From Chlorophyllum brunneum (taxonomy: Eukaryota > Basidiomycota > Agaricomycetes > Agaricales > Agaricaceae): a stretch of DNA of 64,000 nucleotides. Shown here in pieces: positions 45,828-58,428 of the stretch. The stretch is taken from NCBI GenBank assembly GCA_963576785.1, contig OY756139.1:3100001-3164000 (forward strand), written 5' to 3'. The position numbers and the translations under genes are program-made. Below the pieces are notes generated by a model. It did no database searches. It saw only the letters and a program-made list of their open reading frames with translations, and was not told where the DNA came from. Positions within the stretch are counted from its first letter, which is position 1; the number at the start of each line of letters is the position of its first letter.

Positions 45828-48800
45828 TCATGAAGGTTTCTTAAAACTGCCAAGTGGCGTTCGTGGTGTTCCAGTGCCACTACCACCACCACCAAACATT
45901 CTTTGAACAATCGAGCTCGCCGTACTCGGCGACTGCTGAGATTGCTCTTGTGGAGGATTAAATCTTTGAGGTGTTAATGGGGTAGAAGGTAATGGTGGAT
46001 GAGCCAACGTATGCTGGCGTGCATATTGCACATGTCCCGGTTCCGGGTCCATCTCAGCGTCACTTGAAACGCTATGTCGGAAGTGAACATCGGAGATGGA
46101 ATAAGGGAAACTATCGGTCGGAGAGTCCGCCACATCGGTATTACTAGGATGAGAACTTTCAGGATGCTCGGGTATATCAACGTTGTCCTGTCCACTGCCG
46201 GATGGGTCTAAATGCGTAGAACTTGGTACTTGCAAATGTCTTCCGTATTCAGTCTTCTTGGGTACGTTGGGAATAGGTAAACTCGTCGTGGGTGACATTA
46301 ATGAAGGAGATGGTTCAACGCCAGTGAAGCCTTCAGGCATGTTAGGTGAGGGAGGTATCGAAAGTGGGAAAGGAAAAATGTTTGAACGTGGTGAGCCTTC
46401 GGGTACCTTAACCTCGACAGATTGTGGAGAACCATACCCTGAATTTGTCGAAGATGATTCAGTGCGGGTGGTCTGCATGGTGGTGTTGCTCCATTTTGAC
46501 TTTAGAGCTGCAGATGGACTAGGCGGCGGAGGGGGCAGTATATTACGACCAGGGAGTTGCATTGACCAAATCCGACTATGACCCTCACCAGAACTTGGCT
46601 TACGCTCCAACCCCGAAGCTTCAGAAGTGTGCCGCGAGTGCAGTGAAGGAGGTTGAGAACTGAAATCGAGGAAGGACGCCGTGCCGAATTCAGTCAACTG
46701 ACCTTGCCCAGGTCCTGAACCTGAGCTGGGCGGTGTCGTACCCAAAGTCCCGGGCGCTGCACCAACAACCGAAGTAGGCGATTGGCCACTAGGAGGAGTC
46801 AGTCTAAATCCTGACTTTTCTTCCTTCCCTCTCCGTTTGTCTTTCTTCTCTTTGGCTTTTCCTTTCTCCTTTGCTTTACCCTTTCCCTTATCCTTACTAC
46901 TTCGTACAAGTACCAACAATTCCGCTCCCTCGGGTGTGATGGGACTAGCACTCGTACTTGTTGGAGGATCTTCGAAGTGAACTCGTGAGGCGGTGGACTG
47001 TCTCCTGGATTCGCCCTTATCACCTTCTCCACCAACCACGTCAGTTCCACCACTATTACCAGGACCGCCTGGACTGCCTTCCATGAGAATCCCGCCTGCG
47101 CTTGCAACTCCACCACCCTGGGTAGCAGCGATCGCAGCGGCTTCGGCGAAAGATTGGACGGTGCCAAAGGGTCCTAGACCAGCAGCATCACCCGGAGACG
47201 AACGACTTTTGGACCTCTTTTCGTGATTGTTAGAACTAGGGGGAGAAGACGATGACGATGAAGACGACGGAGGGACTATAGTTGTTGAAGTGACGCCCGA
47301 GGTAGGATCAGACGTAGGGATAGGTTCAAATTCAACTGTGAAAGGGGACGACTCGGGCATGCTTAAGAAAGACTCAGATTTAGGTCCGGGAGTTACAGTG
47401 GGATTCCTGGGGGGAGCTGACATCTGTTGTTGTGGTTCGGACCCAAGGATAGGAATAGGTGGAAGTGCACGAATGGGAGAACCCGACCTACTTCCCGAAC
47501 CAACTTCCGGTATCACCACAGACGTGGGTGAATCTCGAGGAGGCATAGCACCTTCAGATGTACTTCCGCTTGCCTGCTGATGATGTCCAGTACTCGCGAT
47601 ATCTGATAGAGATCGGTGAGGCGACGGCTCCTCTTGTTCGTTCTCGTGTTGTTTTTCATCCTCGCGCTCCTTCCCTTTCCCTCGTCTCCTGTCTCCGCTC
47701 CTAACTTTACTTATTCTGGGGCTCAAACCCCTGATCGCAGTACGCATGGAGATAGGACCACCTACACCCATTAGTGCACCCCCAACACCGAGTATATGCA
47801 TCCCTGCTGGACGCGTATCGCGATGATCAGTGTGTTGCTGCTGTTGCGGACTCTGGGTTTGTTGCTGATCAGATGAAGATGGGGGCGGTACGGGGGGTTC
47901 CGTCTGGGCGCCGGGTCCTTGAGGATCCTGAGGAGATGGTGGTACGCTAGTATTCCGACTTTGGCTCTGTGGAGATCGAGTGACGCTCCTTGGAACACTT
48001 GGCGGTGAGGAGGCATTAGATCCTGAATTCGTATGTTGAGAAACGGAAGCAGCGTATGAGGGTGGGTCGAGGTTCAGATAAGCGGCTAGGTTTGGATTAG
48101 ACGCGTATGATAAGGAAGTGAATCCCGATAATGATTCATCGTCTCGAGTCTGGCCGCGACCATGGGAGACTGTACTGTCTCCACGTCTCGAATGGGAGCT
48201 CATTCGGAAAGGGAAAGCCGAACTTCCGATCCTACTACTCAATCTCCCTTTACCCTTCCCATTGCCATTCGCAGAAAGATTATTACTCGAGCGTTTCCTC
48301 CCGAACCGACCTAGAGACCGATTTGAAGACCCACCGCTCAAGCTTCTGATAGCACCAGCGCCGGGAGCAGTACCGGCACTGGCACCTATCCCACCATCAA
48401 CTTCGGGATCATACCGCCCGTAAATGAAACCATTCCCACCGCCATTTTCGACGTCAACATCGCCATGGCCGTAATCGGTGAAGGGAGATTTTTCATCAGA
48501 ATGACGAAACTTGAGGCCGAGGGTCGTGAGTCCAGAGAGCGTATTGAGGTCTCTCTTCCATCGAGCGAAACCGCTTTTGTTGCTGTCCCGGTTATCATTA
48601 TTTCTGATGGGAGGACTGGTGGCAGTAGTATCAATAGGGCTGATGACAGCGTCGTCATGTTGAGCTCCAGGGACATGATCGAGGTTAACATGACCAATGT
48701 CCAACACAGCTCCTCCTTCCATCAGTGGCCCCGCGACACCATCTCGATCTTTTTCTTTGGAAGAGGGGAAGAGTAGAGGTTCGCGGTTATTTCGGAATAG

Positions 48801-50230
48801 GAATTGTCGTCGCCTTGGGTGGGGTGAGATTGGTGAGGTTTGGGCTTCGTTTCTTTGGGTGCGTTGACGACGACGTCGACGTGGTCTCCAGATGCAAAAG
48901 TAGAATAAGACAGCTGTGAGAAGGAGGGCAGCGAGAAAACCAGCCAAGACGAGGGCAGCGATGGTTCCTCTTGCAAATCCTAGACCGACAGAAGACGATG
49001 GCGGGTTTGAGGGAACGGGCTGTGTGGTGTTTCCGTCATTCTCTGATGGGGATCCAGGCGGAAGTGCGCTGGTGAATGGTATATTTAGCGTTGGATCAGG
49101 GGATCAAAGAGATTATGAAAAGTCGTGTGGATCAGAGAGGGGAATTTGGAAAGTGAAGACAAGAAGGGAAGAGAAGGTAGGGAGATTAAGAATAGATTAT
49201 GAGAATGACATACGTGGGTTCACCCGAAGAGAAAATGTCGAAGCCTCCGGATTTGAGTTGAAGAGTGCCACCTTCGTTACGGAGGGCTATATGATGGGAA
49301 ACATTTGGATCAAGGCCAGAAGCAAAGAAGAGGAGAGAGTTGGTGCCGGTGAAGGAAGAGCGGGCGGAGAATATGGGAGATTGGGTACCATCGAGGAGTA
49401 CGGAATAGTTGCCTGATGTCGGCGATGTAGTGCCAAAGATGCGAACGGATATGCCTAGAGGAGGGTAAGGTTTGATCGATGATATGGGATGTGTGATGTG
49501 TACATGTGGGGAAGAGGGCAGGTGGACTTACCAGAGAACGTAGCCTGTGCCTGGTCACCCTGGGTCTGGGACTGACGAGTGGCAGGTTGGCCGGAGGCGG
49601 GTATGAAAATCCATGGTCCTAGGAAATGAATATCGTTGTCGTCAAGGGTATGTTCGGTAAAGATGACACTGTGGGACGATTGAGGATAGTGCATGGATGG
49701 AAGGAGAATGGACTGAACCTGGAAAAGGTTGGTGGGGGCGGGTCTGTTATGACGGCCTTGTCAAAGACGACCAGTGAGGAGTCTGGGGGATTCTGTGGTT
49801 CTGGTGTGATCGCGGTGAGGGTTAGGGAATGGTTGGTAGGGGGGAGGCCGTCGAGGGAGGCTAGAAGGTTTGGGGTGGAATTAGTTGGGGGGTTTGAGAT
49901 CTGAGCACCATCGAGAGACAGAATGAAGGAGGCATCGGAAGTTGTGTTGCCAAAAAGTTGGATGGACGTTCCTTGAGGGGCGATCAGGAGACGGACAAGG
50001 GGTGCAGAGAGTGACTGACCGCTCCAGAGGAGAGTGACGGAGGAGCCATTGCGGGCGGTGATATGCTGGCTCTGGCCAACGCCGACGACGCCGATGGAGG
50101 AAGCAAAGCCGGAGTTGAGGAAGTACGGGTTCCAGCCCGCGGCAAGGTTGGGGAGGGAGAGGGTGTCGGGGAAGGGGGCGTAGTGGAGAGCGGGGGAGGG
50201 GTCGTCGACCGAGAACTGGACGACGGCCAT
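45828..50230 (-). CDS. Large type-I membrane protein with tandem beta-rich ectodomain
   Basis: Four exons (50230-49719, 49668-49532, 49454-49214, 49068-45828) give 1376 residues. Residues 1 to about 300 form two similar beta-rich modules of a type common in agaricomycete membrane proteins: first FSVDDPSPALHYAPF with LAAGWNPYFLNSGF and SSVTLLWSG, then LDDNDIHFLGPWIFI with ATFSGISVRIFGTT and YSVLLDG. One helix follows (TIAALVLAGFLAALLLTAVLFYF), then an Arg stop-transfer block (RPRRRRRQR). The cytoplasmic tail of about 1000 residues is Ser/Pro/Gly-rich and disordered, with a basic Lys-rich stretch (KGKGKAKEKGKAKEKKDKR). No signal peptide is evident at the chosen ATG, so an upstream exon may be missing. 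Function unknown; a surface sensor or scaffold is a guess. Confidence 0.8.
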
Positions 50231-50333
50231 GGACTCGTGCACAGAAGCAGACGCGGATTAAGACCCCCCGCGAATCGAAGCCATCACGCGATCATTCCTC
50301 GTCACGCGATCACTCCCCCAATCGCCCTCACAC
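50231..50333. promoter_or_regulatory. 103-base divergent promoter region
   Basis: Separates the starts of two divergent genes. Both promoters and leaders must be compact or overlap coding sequence. No TATA box is obvious. The distance depends on the chosen starts. Confidence 0.4.
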
Positions 50334-52092
50334 ATGTCCACCCACGCACTCCACCCCCCCGTCCTCCAGCCCCTCCTCACCGCCCTCGTCGCCCAGCACA
50401 CCCACCTCATCCTCCGCACTCCAGACCCCGACATCCCCCTCGTCGCTTCTCTCATCGCCTCAGTCAGTTTCTTCCCCCACTTGCTTCCCAGTCTCATTCC
50501 CTCCAGATCCTCTCCTCCGTCTTTGGCTACTCCACTCGCAAACTCAGGATCCGTCACAAGTCCTGCCCACCCAGCACAGACCGCTTTCTCAACTCCCTCT
50601 TCGTCCCTGCCCCCTCCTCCGCCTCCACCTCAAATTACACCTCTCAAGACGAGAGCTCAGATGCCAACGGCCCCCGAATCCTCAAATCGCGCCATTCACG
50701 GACCCTGAAGCAGCTACCGCTTCCCCGGCAACCAGCTCCTCTTCACGTGGACCCTGCACACCTGTCATCCGTCTCAACCAAGTCTCCAAACAGTCATCAT
50801 GTCAGCCCAAACGCCCCAATCACTATCTATCCGGAGACTCGCCTCCACCATCACTGCTCTAGTCGTAATAATCTTCATACGGGGAATAGTTCACTGCCTC
50901 AATTTCCCGGTGCGCTCGTTATATCCGGTCTAGAAAATGCCTCGCTTTCATCCCAACGTGCCCTTGCCCGCGTCTTGGCAGAGGACCGAATCCTATTTGA
51001 CACTCGCCTTGACGCCAGGACCAACCAGAACGGCCAACCAGATCCTGATCCAGATGAGTATGAGGGCACATGGGATCTCCCCCCTGGTTTCATACTCGTT
51101 TACATCTGTCCTATCGATCCGAGGGAACGGCCGAATATTCATCACTCGCTTGTGCGTTTTCGTCTCATTTCTCTTCGTAACAGAGTTTGACAATGGTCTC
51201 ATAGCTGGATAAGTTTGCAATAAGCTCCAATGTATTCCTCAAGCCCGCCGTCCGGCACGCAATCCAATCTATACCACTTTCGCCCGCCATAGCACGCACC
51301 AACTCAGGCACTCATTCTAGCCCCTCTACGCCTCTTGCCAATTCCCATATGTCGCTACCCCCCATACATCCTCCTGCTAGACCCCCACCGGTACCCCACC
51401 ACCGGCAGTCTTACCACCCTTCTGACCACTCCCATTCCCACTCTCACAGTGCCTCTCATCTCCCCGGTCTGGTTTCACCCGTCCTCCCATCTAACTTTAT
51501 CCGAAACCTCCAACAAGCCTGTACAAAGACACATCTATCACCTACCCTTACGCTATATCTAGCCGACCTCTTCACGGCAACTAGGCATCACCCGGAACTC
51601 GACGGCACCTTGCTCACAGCGCGTTGCGTACACGATGCAGAGAGACTAGCAAGAGCTGCGAGGGTCATTGGTGTTGACCCGACTGGGCTTGAGCTACTCC
51701 GCGGTGAAGAAGAAGCAGATGACGAAATCTCTGGTGAGCAATGGCAGACTGTCGAAGATGAATACGAAAATATTAGAGTCGCGAGCCGCGATTCTGCCAG
51801 GTCCATCAGACACGATCCCACAGATCCTCAGACGCAGCAAACATCGAAAGACTCAGAGGCTGGGCTAGACGTAACAGAAGTCAACATTGCGAGGATGTTC
51901 CCCAGGTGTGTCTCGCATCGTCTCAGAGTTCGAGACGGTCCGAGGGAAGAGGTCCTTGCTGGCGCCGTCTTCGGTGCTACATTTGGCGATCTGTCCACCG
52001 ATGAATTTAGTACAGAAGATGTCTCTGCGGATGCCTACGAAGTCAGGCCAACGGTGAAGGATATTTTAGTTAGTATCATGTCCGAGGTCTAA
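50334..52092 (+). CDS. Mg-chelatase/AAA+-related hypothetical protein
   Basis: Three exons (50334-50462, 50492-51151, 51205-52092) give 558 residues. The central part resembles the C-terminal half of an AAA+ core as in fungal Mg-chelatase-like proteins: FPGALVISGLENASLSSQRAL and LARVLAEDRI (Walker B and sensor-like), then LPPGFILVYICPIDPRERPN and LLDKFAIS. No Walker A loop is visible, so it may not bind ATP. The N-terminal segment (LLTALVAQHTHLILRTPD) also fits that family. The C-terminal part has an all-helical block (LPSNFIRNLQQACTKTHLSP, LYLADLFTATRHHPELDG, TARCVHDAERLARAARVIG), then an acidic tail. Gene structure is solid; the family call is tentative. It starts 103 bases from the divergent membrane-protein gene. 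Confidence 0.75.
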
Positions 52093-52508
52093 TTACATCG
52101 ACGTGCTTTGTAAGCAGTCTATAAATAAACGCATGATCGCCGAAGCTGCGCACTGTGGGGTGCCCCTTTCGCACTACATCCATCACTGACCATATCACCT
52201 TCCTCAGACTTGGTTGCTGTTTTACTCCTGGTGCCTCAGCCGGTAAACGCCTACTGCACAAGCGTCTACTTACGGCAATCCGAGAATACCACTCTTCATA
52301 CGGCTTCGCTCGGCCTTTGGACTCGTGATTATTGTCCACGAGGTTTCTCGGCGCGGCGCATTCGGGTTCTTTCCGTTGCCATTCTTGCACTGACAAATTT
52401 CATCGTTGAGACGTTGCCTTCAGTCCCAAACCAATACACCAATACATATTCAACACCGTCGTCAACGAGATCGAGAAAAGAATCAGACCTACGAGGTCGA
52501 GATCCAAA
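52093..52508. other. Intergenic, promoter of the Zn2Cys6 gene
   Basis: 416 bases between two plus-strand genes. No supported coding sequence. Confidence 0.45.
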
Positions 52509-55500
52509 ATGACGGCATCTACTTTCAAGGCTATCTCCACTCCCTCTCCTCAGTCCCCTTCATCTACCTCCAACGGTACTGTCGGTGTATCCACCCTGCC
52601 TACATCGGTCGAAGGATCGATGCAACTTCAAGCACAAGTTCAAAAGAAACGTCGAATTCCGGGTGCATGCGATATTTGCAAGAAGAAGAAAAGTCAGTTA
52701 TCACCATTTGTGGTTTGCGTACTGATCACTCCAATTTTGATACTTTTTGATAGTTCGGTGTGATAGTGGTGAGATGCCTGGAAATAGATGTAGTAATTGT
52801 ATCCAGTATGGGTTGGAATGTACACATAAGGAGGTTACCAAGGTGAGGGATTCACTTTATAGGGTTTGACCAGGGTTTATTTGGTTTATTTACAGACTTT
52901 GGGTTCTGCAAAGGGGTTAGTCTATTATACTCTCTTTCTATTCAAGTGAATGCTGAAACGGAAACCGCAAAGATATGTTGAGAGTCTCGAGGCAAGACTT
53001 GAGAAGATGGATAAGCTATTGACGAGGGTGAGTATCTATTCTGGTAATGAATTTGTTGTCTTAACGATAACCTTAGCTACTACCGGGCATTGATCTAACG
53101 CAGGAAATCGACAGACTCCTAGAGGAGGTCGACGAAGCCAACGAACCATCAAGATACGACGAGGATGGGGACGATACGACTGAGATGATAGGCCGACTGG
53201 CTAAACTTGATCTCAATCCACCCCAGAATCGTTTCTTTGGCAAGTCCAGGTATATATTCCACTCTCAACTCCTCACAGTCCTCAATGACTCATATCGTCC
53301 TCTTAGTGGTTATCAACTCATTCAAACGGCATTGGACCTGAAAAGTCAATACAATGGAACCCAAATTAGGGCCGAACAATCCGTGCTCAAGTATCGAAGA
53401 CCGGAATTTTGGGAGATTCCCACAGTGAGCCAATCGTCGAAATTACTGTGCATTTGAAAAGGTCTCACACCGTTCAGTGGACATCGTTCGACCCCGAAAC
53501 GGAAGACACCTCTCGTCAATATGCCTTCCCACCTTCGGACCTCATACCTTCCCTCGTCTCGCACTACTTCACGCAAATAAATCCTTTTCTTCCTCTCCTT
53601 CACCGTCCAACATTTGAGAAAGGGATCGTTGAGGGTTTATACCTTACCGATGCGTATTTCGGCGCCACCGTTTTGTTAGTCTGCGCCCTTGGTTCTAGGT
53701 ACAGTGATGACCCGAGAGTGTTTGTTGAAGGGAGTAATTCGACAAGGTCAGCAGGATGGAAGTGGTTTGAGCAAGTTCGGGTTCTTCGATCATCTTTTTT
53801 CAATCGGACGTCACTGTACGAACTGCAGGCATATGCGGTACGTACTATTAAACAATGTTCAACACTCCTGGAGCTGTCTGTTATAATCTCCTTTGGTATA
53901 GCTTTCCATACTCTTTTCACAGTCGTCCGAGATTCCCCAAGGTACTTGGAGTCAGGTTGGAATGGCGCTGCGTCTTGCACAGGAAGTTGGCGCTCATAGA
54001 CGTCGATCGCAGAGCGGTAGCTCGCCGACGGGAGAAGACGAACTATGGAAGCGTGCTTTTTGGTGAGTCCCCCTCGACTTAAGGTAACGAACGACAACTC
54101 ATACTTTGAAAGGGTGCTTGTTTGTATCGATCGTTTGACGAGTTCATTTGCTGGCCGGCCCTGTGGTCTTCAAGATGAGGAGTAAGCACTCGATTCAAGT
54201 TTTTATTCTCTGCGGTCATGAGCTGATGGTTCGTGTCAAGTTTTGACCTCGACCTTCCTATCGAATGTGATGACGAGTTTTGGAAGAGTTCCGATCTGAA
54301 TGATTGCTTCAGCCAACCGGCTGGTCAACCTTCGACAATTGTGTTCTTCAACTGCTATCTTGGTTTGATGGACATTCTCGCCTATGCCATGCGTGCTATC
54401 GTACGTCCCCACCTACTATCCCTTTGCAAAATGATTTCGATGAATTTCCATTCAGTATGCTATAAAGCGACCAAAGAATATGTTTGGAACCGTGATTCAA
54501 CGCTCAGAACAACAAATTATTGCCGAGTTGGATTCGGCAATGAACAATTGGATGGATTCCGTTCCTCAACATTGTCAGTTTTTTTTTCCATCTAATTTGG
54601 TTGAGACTACAAGTTGACTTTCTCGGTCCAGTGCGATGGAATCCGTCCAGTAATAACCTGTTGTTCATTAAGCAATCTGCTGCGTTATATGCTACGTATT
54701 ACCATCTCCAGATTTTCATCCACCGGCCGTTTATACCATCCCCTCGAAATCGAATGCCAGTAACATTTCCTTCGTTGGCCATCTGCACCAATGCAGCACG
54801 ATCATGCTGCCATGTTCTGGAGTCGTACAGTCGCATTAGTAATTTTCCGCTCCCCCATCTATTGGTGCGTACCAATGATATGAAGGTATAGTTCTATAGC
54901 TGATTGTCGGGGCGTAGGTAACAACGTTTACGGTAGCCGTCATTTTGTTGTTGAACATCTGGAGTGGAAAGAGGACAGGCTTCGCGCCGAACCCGAAGAG
55001 AGAGATGGAAGATGTACAGCGGTGTATGAATATGCTTAAATCTTGTGAAAAAAGGTGAGAGAAACTTGGATGACAGATCGTTTTTTGTATCTGAAGCGTT
55101 TGTAGATGGAGCAAGGCTGGTCGATACAGGTATGAGTTCTCGGTCATGTCCCACACGGATTTTATTCAGTATAAATGTTTAGGGATATCTTGACTGAGCT
55201 TGCATATGCAGGTGATGTCACCATAAGCAATCATCTTCCGCCTTCGAGTTCACCGAGCCGTAAGCGGCGGAGGACGATATCCAATGATCTGGACCATTCG
55301 CCGTTCCCGACCTCTGTGACCGCAAATCATTCAATACCCGATGGACCTATATTGAATGCATCGTCTCCCCGCGCCATCTCTGCTACTCCAACTCCAACAT
55401 CTCGTTTACCCCCTGACACTACCCCGCCAAATTTCTCTTTACCAATGTACAGCACCGAACTCGGTCGTCTACCTGTATATGGCCAGTTCAACTTCCTGGA

Positions 55501-56067
55501 TACGACTACCGCTTCACACCAGGAGACTGTGCGGCATGTGTTTCCGACCCCAACCAATATTCCTGGACACTATTTATCCCAACAGCGATTCTTACCGAGT
55601 GCACCATTGGATTCGCGATTATGTGACCGGGGAAATCCACGCTCATCGAGTGCAGCTACGGTACCTGGGCTGATCCTCTCAGGAAATGAAGGTCTTTTGT
55701 CATTCTCTGATCCCCTCATGCTCGGGGCTTTTGCCGATGGACACTTGAATAGAAATTCTGATGCTCAGATGGATGTTTCTTCTATGCTTTCTCCCATTCC
55801 AGCCTCCGCTTCTGCTGCAGCAGCAATATCGGAGTTGAATACTATGGATTCTCCGGCTAATACAAGTGGTGGTCCCAGTGCAGAACTACCATTATTAGAC
55901 CATGACACTATAACTATGTGGTCTACTGCACCAACTAATTTTGAGTGAGTATTTTTTATTTTATTTATGAAAGATTAATATCCTATAGGTTTAATAGGTT
56001 GGATGAATGGAAAGCATATATTTCTAGTGTAAATCAAATAACACATGGATTTGAACATTCTATATAG
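52509..56067 (+). CDS. Zn2Cys6 fungal transcription factor
   Basis: A multi-exon gene starting 52509-52692. The binuclear zinc cluster is split by the first intron and rebuilt as CDICKKKKIRCD then CSNCIQYGLECTH. A short coiled-coil dimerisation segment follows (VESLEARLEKMDKLLTR). The middle domain reads as a fungal-specific transcription factor region (YRRPEFWEI, LIPSLVSHYFTQINPFLPLL, HRPTFEKGI, then LRLQVDFLGPVRWN and FIHRPFIPSPR). The C-terminal region is Ser/Pro/Thr-rich. The apparent stop at 55946 is better read as an intron (GTGAGT at 55945, acceptor ending 55988); the last exon then encodes FNRLDEWKAYISSVNQITHG and ends at 56067. It should bind DNA and regulate target genes, which cannot be read from sequence. 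Intron ends in the middle are approximate. Confidence 0.88.
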
Positions 56068-56348
56068 ATAGTTTCTGTTTATACAGTATATACTTTTTGA
56101 AAGTTTGTAAAATCACTGAAAGAACAGATTTTTGATAGTAATTACTACCTTAATATTTGTATAACTCATGCTAACTATATAAATATTACTTAAATATTAC
56201 TGTGTTTTTTATTTGTGTAATTTTTGTAAGTTATACAAATATTATACACATATCAATATAATTATTTTGTTAAATATTTACATAATACACAAAAGTAGAA
56301 TTACCATCTCTTCTTTCATTCTTACCACTAATATCGATTTACCAAAAC
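56068..56348. other. AT-rich boundary spacer
   Basis: Very AT-rich 281 bases directly after the transcription factor, with repeated AAATATT-type words (about 56180-56280). It marks the change from gene-dense to transposon-dense sequence. Confidence 0.6.
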
Positions 56349-57483
56349 TTGATTATTGTAGTACTAAGTCTAGTTACAGTTGATACAATATCTAATGAAG
56401 TAGTCTTGGGTACATTCCTAAGAGATCCTACACTGGAGGACAAGAGAGAGATATTTAGGATGGTCAGTGTCCCATATATTCCTGCCTCCTCTATTTTCAC
56501 TGCCAGTCCTGCACTTTCCCTACCTGGCATATTGTTCCCTAGGACTACTCCTATCCCTGGTTATTCATTCATCCTTACAGACCAAACTTATAGTCGATCT
56601 ATTCCCCCCTCTGTTCAGACTTTGTATCATTCAGAACTATCTTCACCCATACAGACTTTCAGTTGTACAGGTGCCCTCTCCTCCTCTCCTATTCAGACTT
56701 TCAGTCATGTAGGTCCTGTAACTCCTGAGCAAGGGCTGGTCTCTTCTCTTCCTGACATTAAGAAGATGATTCATTGGTCTTCCAAATAGCACTGTCCTGA
56801 CAGCAATCAATACTTCAACAGTGAAGAATTAGGCTGAACAAGTTGAAGAAGAGTTAGAGGAACAAAATTCTGAGGTGGAAGAAAGAGGTATACCAGAGGA
56901 ATTCTATGAGGATGCAGTTGGTGAGACTATGAAACTCGCTAACTGGGTAAAAGCCTGTGCTACTTACAATATAAGTGGCGACAAAGGACTGGCCTTTGGG
57001 CTAGCCTTTACTCATCTAATAGAAACTATAGTTAAGTTAGAGTGGCTTAATGTTTCTGTTGAAAATCTCGACAATACTCTCTAAGGCTGGCTTGGAGTCA
57101 ACTTTGGCAAAATGGATGTCCACACCAAGGACCATACCTGTTTATCGACCAAAGTTTCTAGCTTCCTTCCAAGTGGTTCCCATGTGGTGCCCTCCCCCCA
57201 TCCTAATCCTCCAGCCCTAACCCCTAACCCTAGGGCTGCCAAACCCAACCCCTCCCCTGGCCTGAATATCTGCATGGACCCAGTCAAGTACATCATTTAC
57301 CCAGGCACTTTCAATGATTCAGACATTCAAATAATTACCAAAAAAAAGTTTAAAATAGTCATAAAGCAAAGGAGGAATCACAAGATCAATCCAACTAATA
57401 ATACTACCTAGTCCAAGAAACCAGTAGTGAGTACTAAGAAGAAGAAGGCAGGGGCTACCACCTAGTCCCCTAGTGGGGCAGAG

Positions 57484-57582
57484 ACTACTGTCCAGTCTCC
57501 TCTATCCAAGAAGACAGAGACTACTACCCAGTCTCTTCTATCCAAGGAGACAGAAACTACTGCCCAGTCTCCTCCATCCAAG
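57484..57582 (+). repeat. 36-base tandem repeat inside the LINE ORF1
   Basis: Two full and one partial 36-base unit (57484-57519, 57520-57555, 57556-57582), each encoding about TTVQSPLSKKTE. A weaker copy precedes it near 57450-57480. The unit length is a multiple of three, so copy changes keep frame. Confidence 0.9.
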
Positions 57583-58428
57583 TCTTACATAGCTGCTACT
57601 GCTAATAAGATGAAACCCCCCCTCTTCAAGTCTGCTCTAGGTCATAACTTATTGAAGCTACTGGAGTTTGTGTCTAAATTCTCAGAACTGGCACATAACA
57701 AAGTCATTGCCATATATGATGCGGCCTTCTCCACCCCCAAACCTGACAAGAAGCCTGCCAACAAATCAAGCAACTTCCAATCTATGCTCAATACTCCCTT
57801 TTGCAAGCAGGTGATCATCCTTCTCCTCTCTGGTCCCAATGTTACTAACTTTGGAACCATTATTGATTCTCTCAATATATGTCTAATCACAAAGAAATCC
57901 AAGGCCAGGGTTATGGCCATCTTATAGGGTAAGCTGGGCCTCATAGTCTATACCTCAGAGGTCCTAATCCCGGCTGAGCTCGATATTGTTAAGACCTGGC
58001 TCAAGGAAAAGTTTGATGGTGTTACTACTGGGAAGGTCTCTCTTTCCAAGTCCAAGTCGTTTGTTAAGATCATGGATGTACCATTCATCACCCCCCAGAG
58101 CTATGTCCTCACTCAAGAGGATGTGGTCTCTAGTGTTAGAAGCTCAATCTACTCCGACACCATCCAATTTGCCACTCTTCCTAGAGTATGATGCAATTCA
58201 AAGAAATCGGACACATATACTGTGTGGTTTGAGATTTGGGACTCCAAAGTAAGCTCTAATCTCATGAAGATCATTGACAAATCCCTTAATATCTATGGGA
58301 GAGTATATCAAATCATGAGGGCCAATGCTACCCCTGATGTCCCCTTCTGCTCTAAATGTTGTCATTGGGGTCATCCTGTCCTCAAATGCTGATTCTGCCA
58401 GCCATAGTGCATGGAAAGTAGGCAATCT

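Noticed and set aside
55946..55948. TGA as the stop codon of the Zn2Cys6 gene
   Set aside because: It lies within a good GTGAGT donor, and splicing to 55989 adds a conserved-looking C terminus ending at 56067.
57190..57250. Telomere-like CCCTAACCCCTAACCC stretch
   Set aside because: Only about two units, inside the Pro-rich linker of a LINE ORF1 frame; too short for an interstitial telomere.
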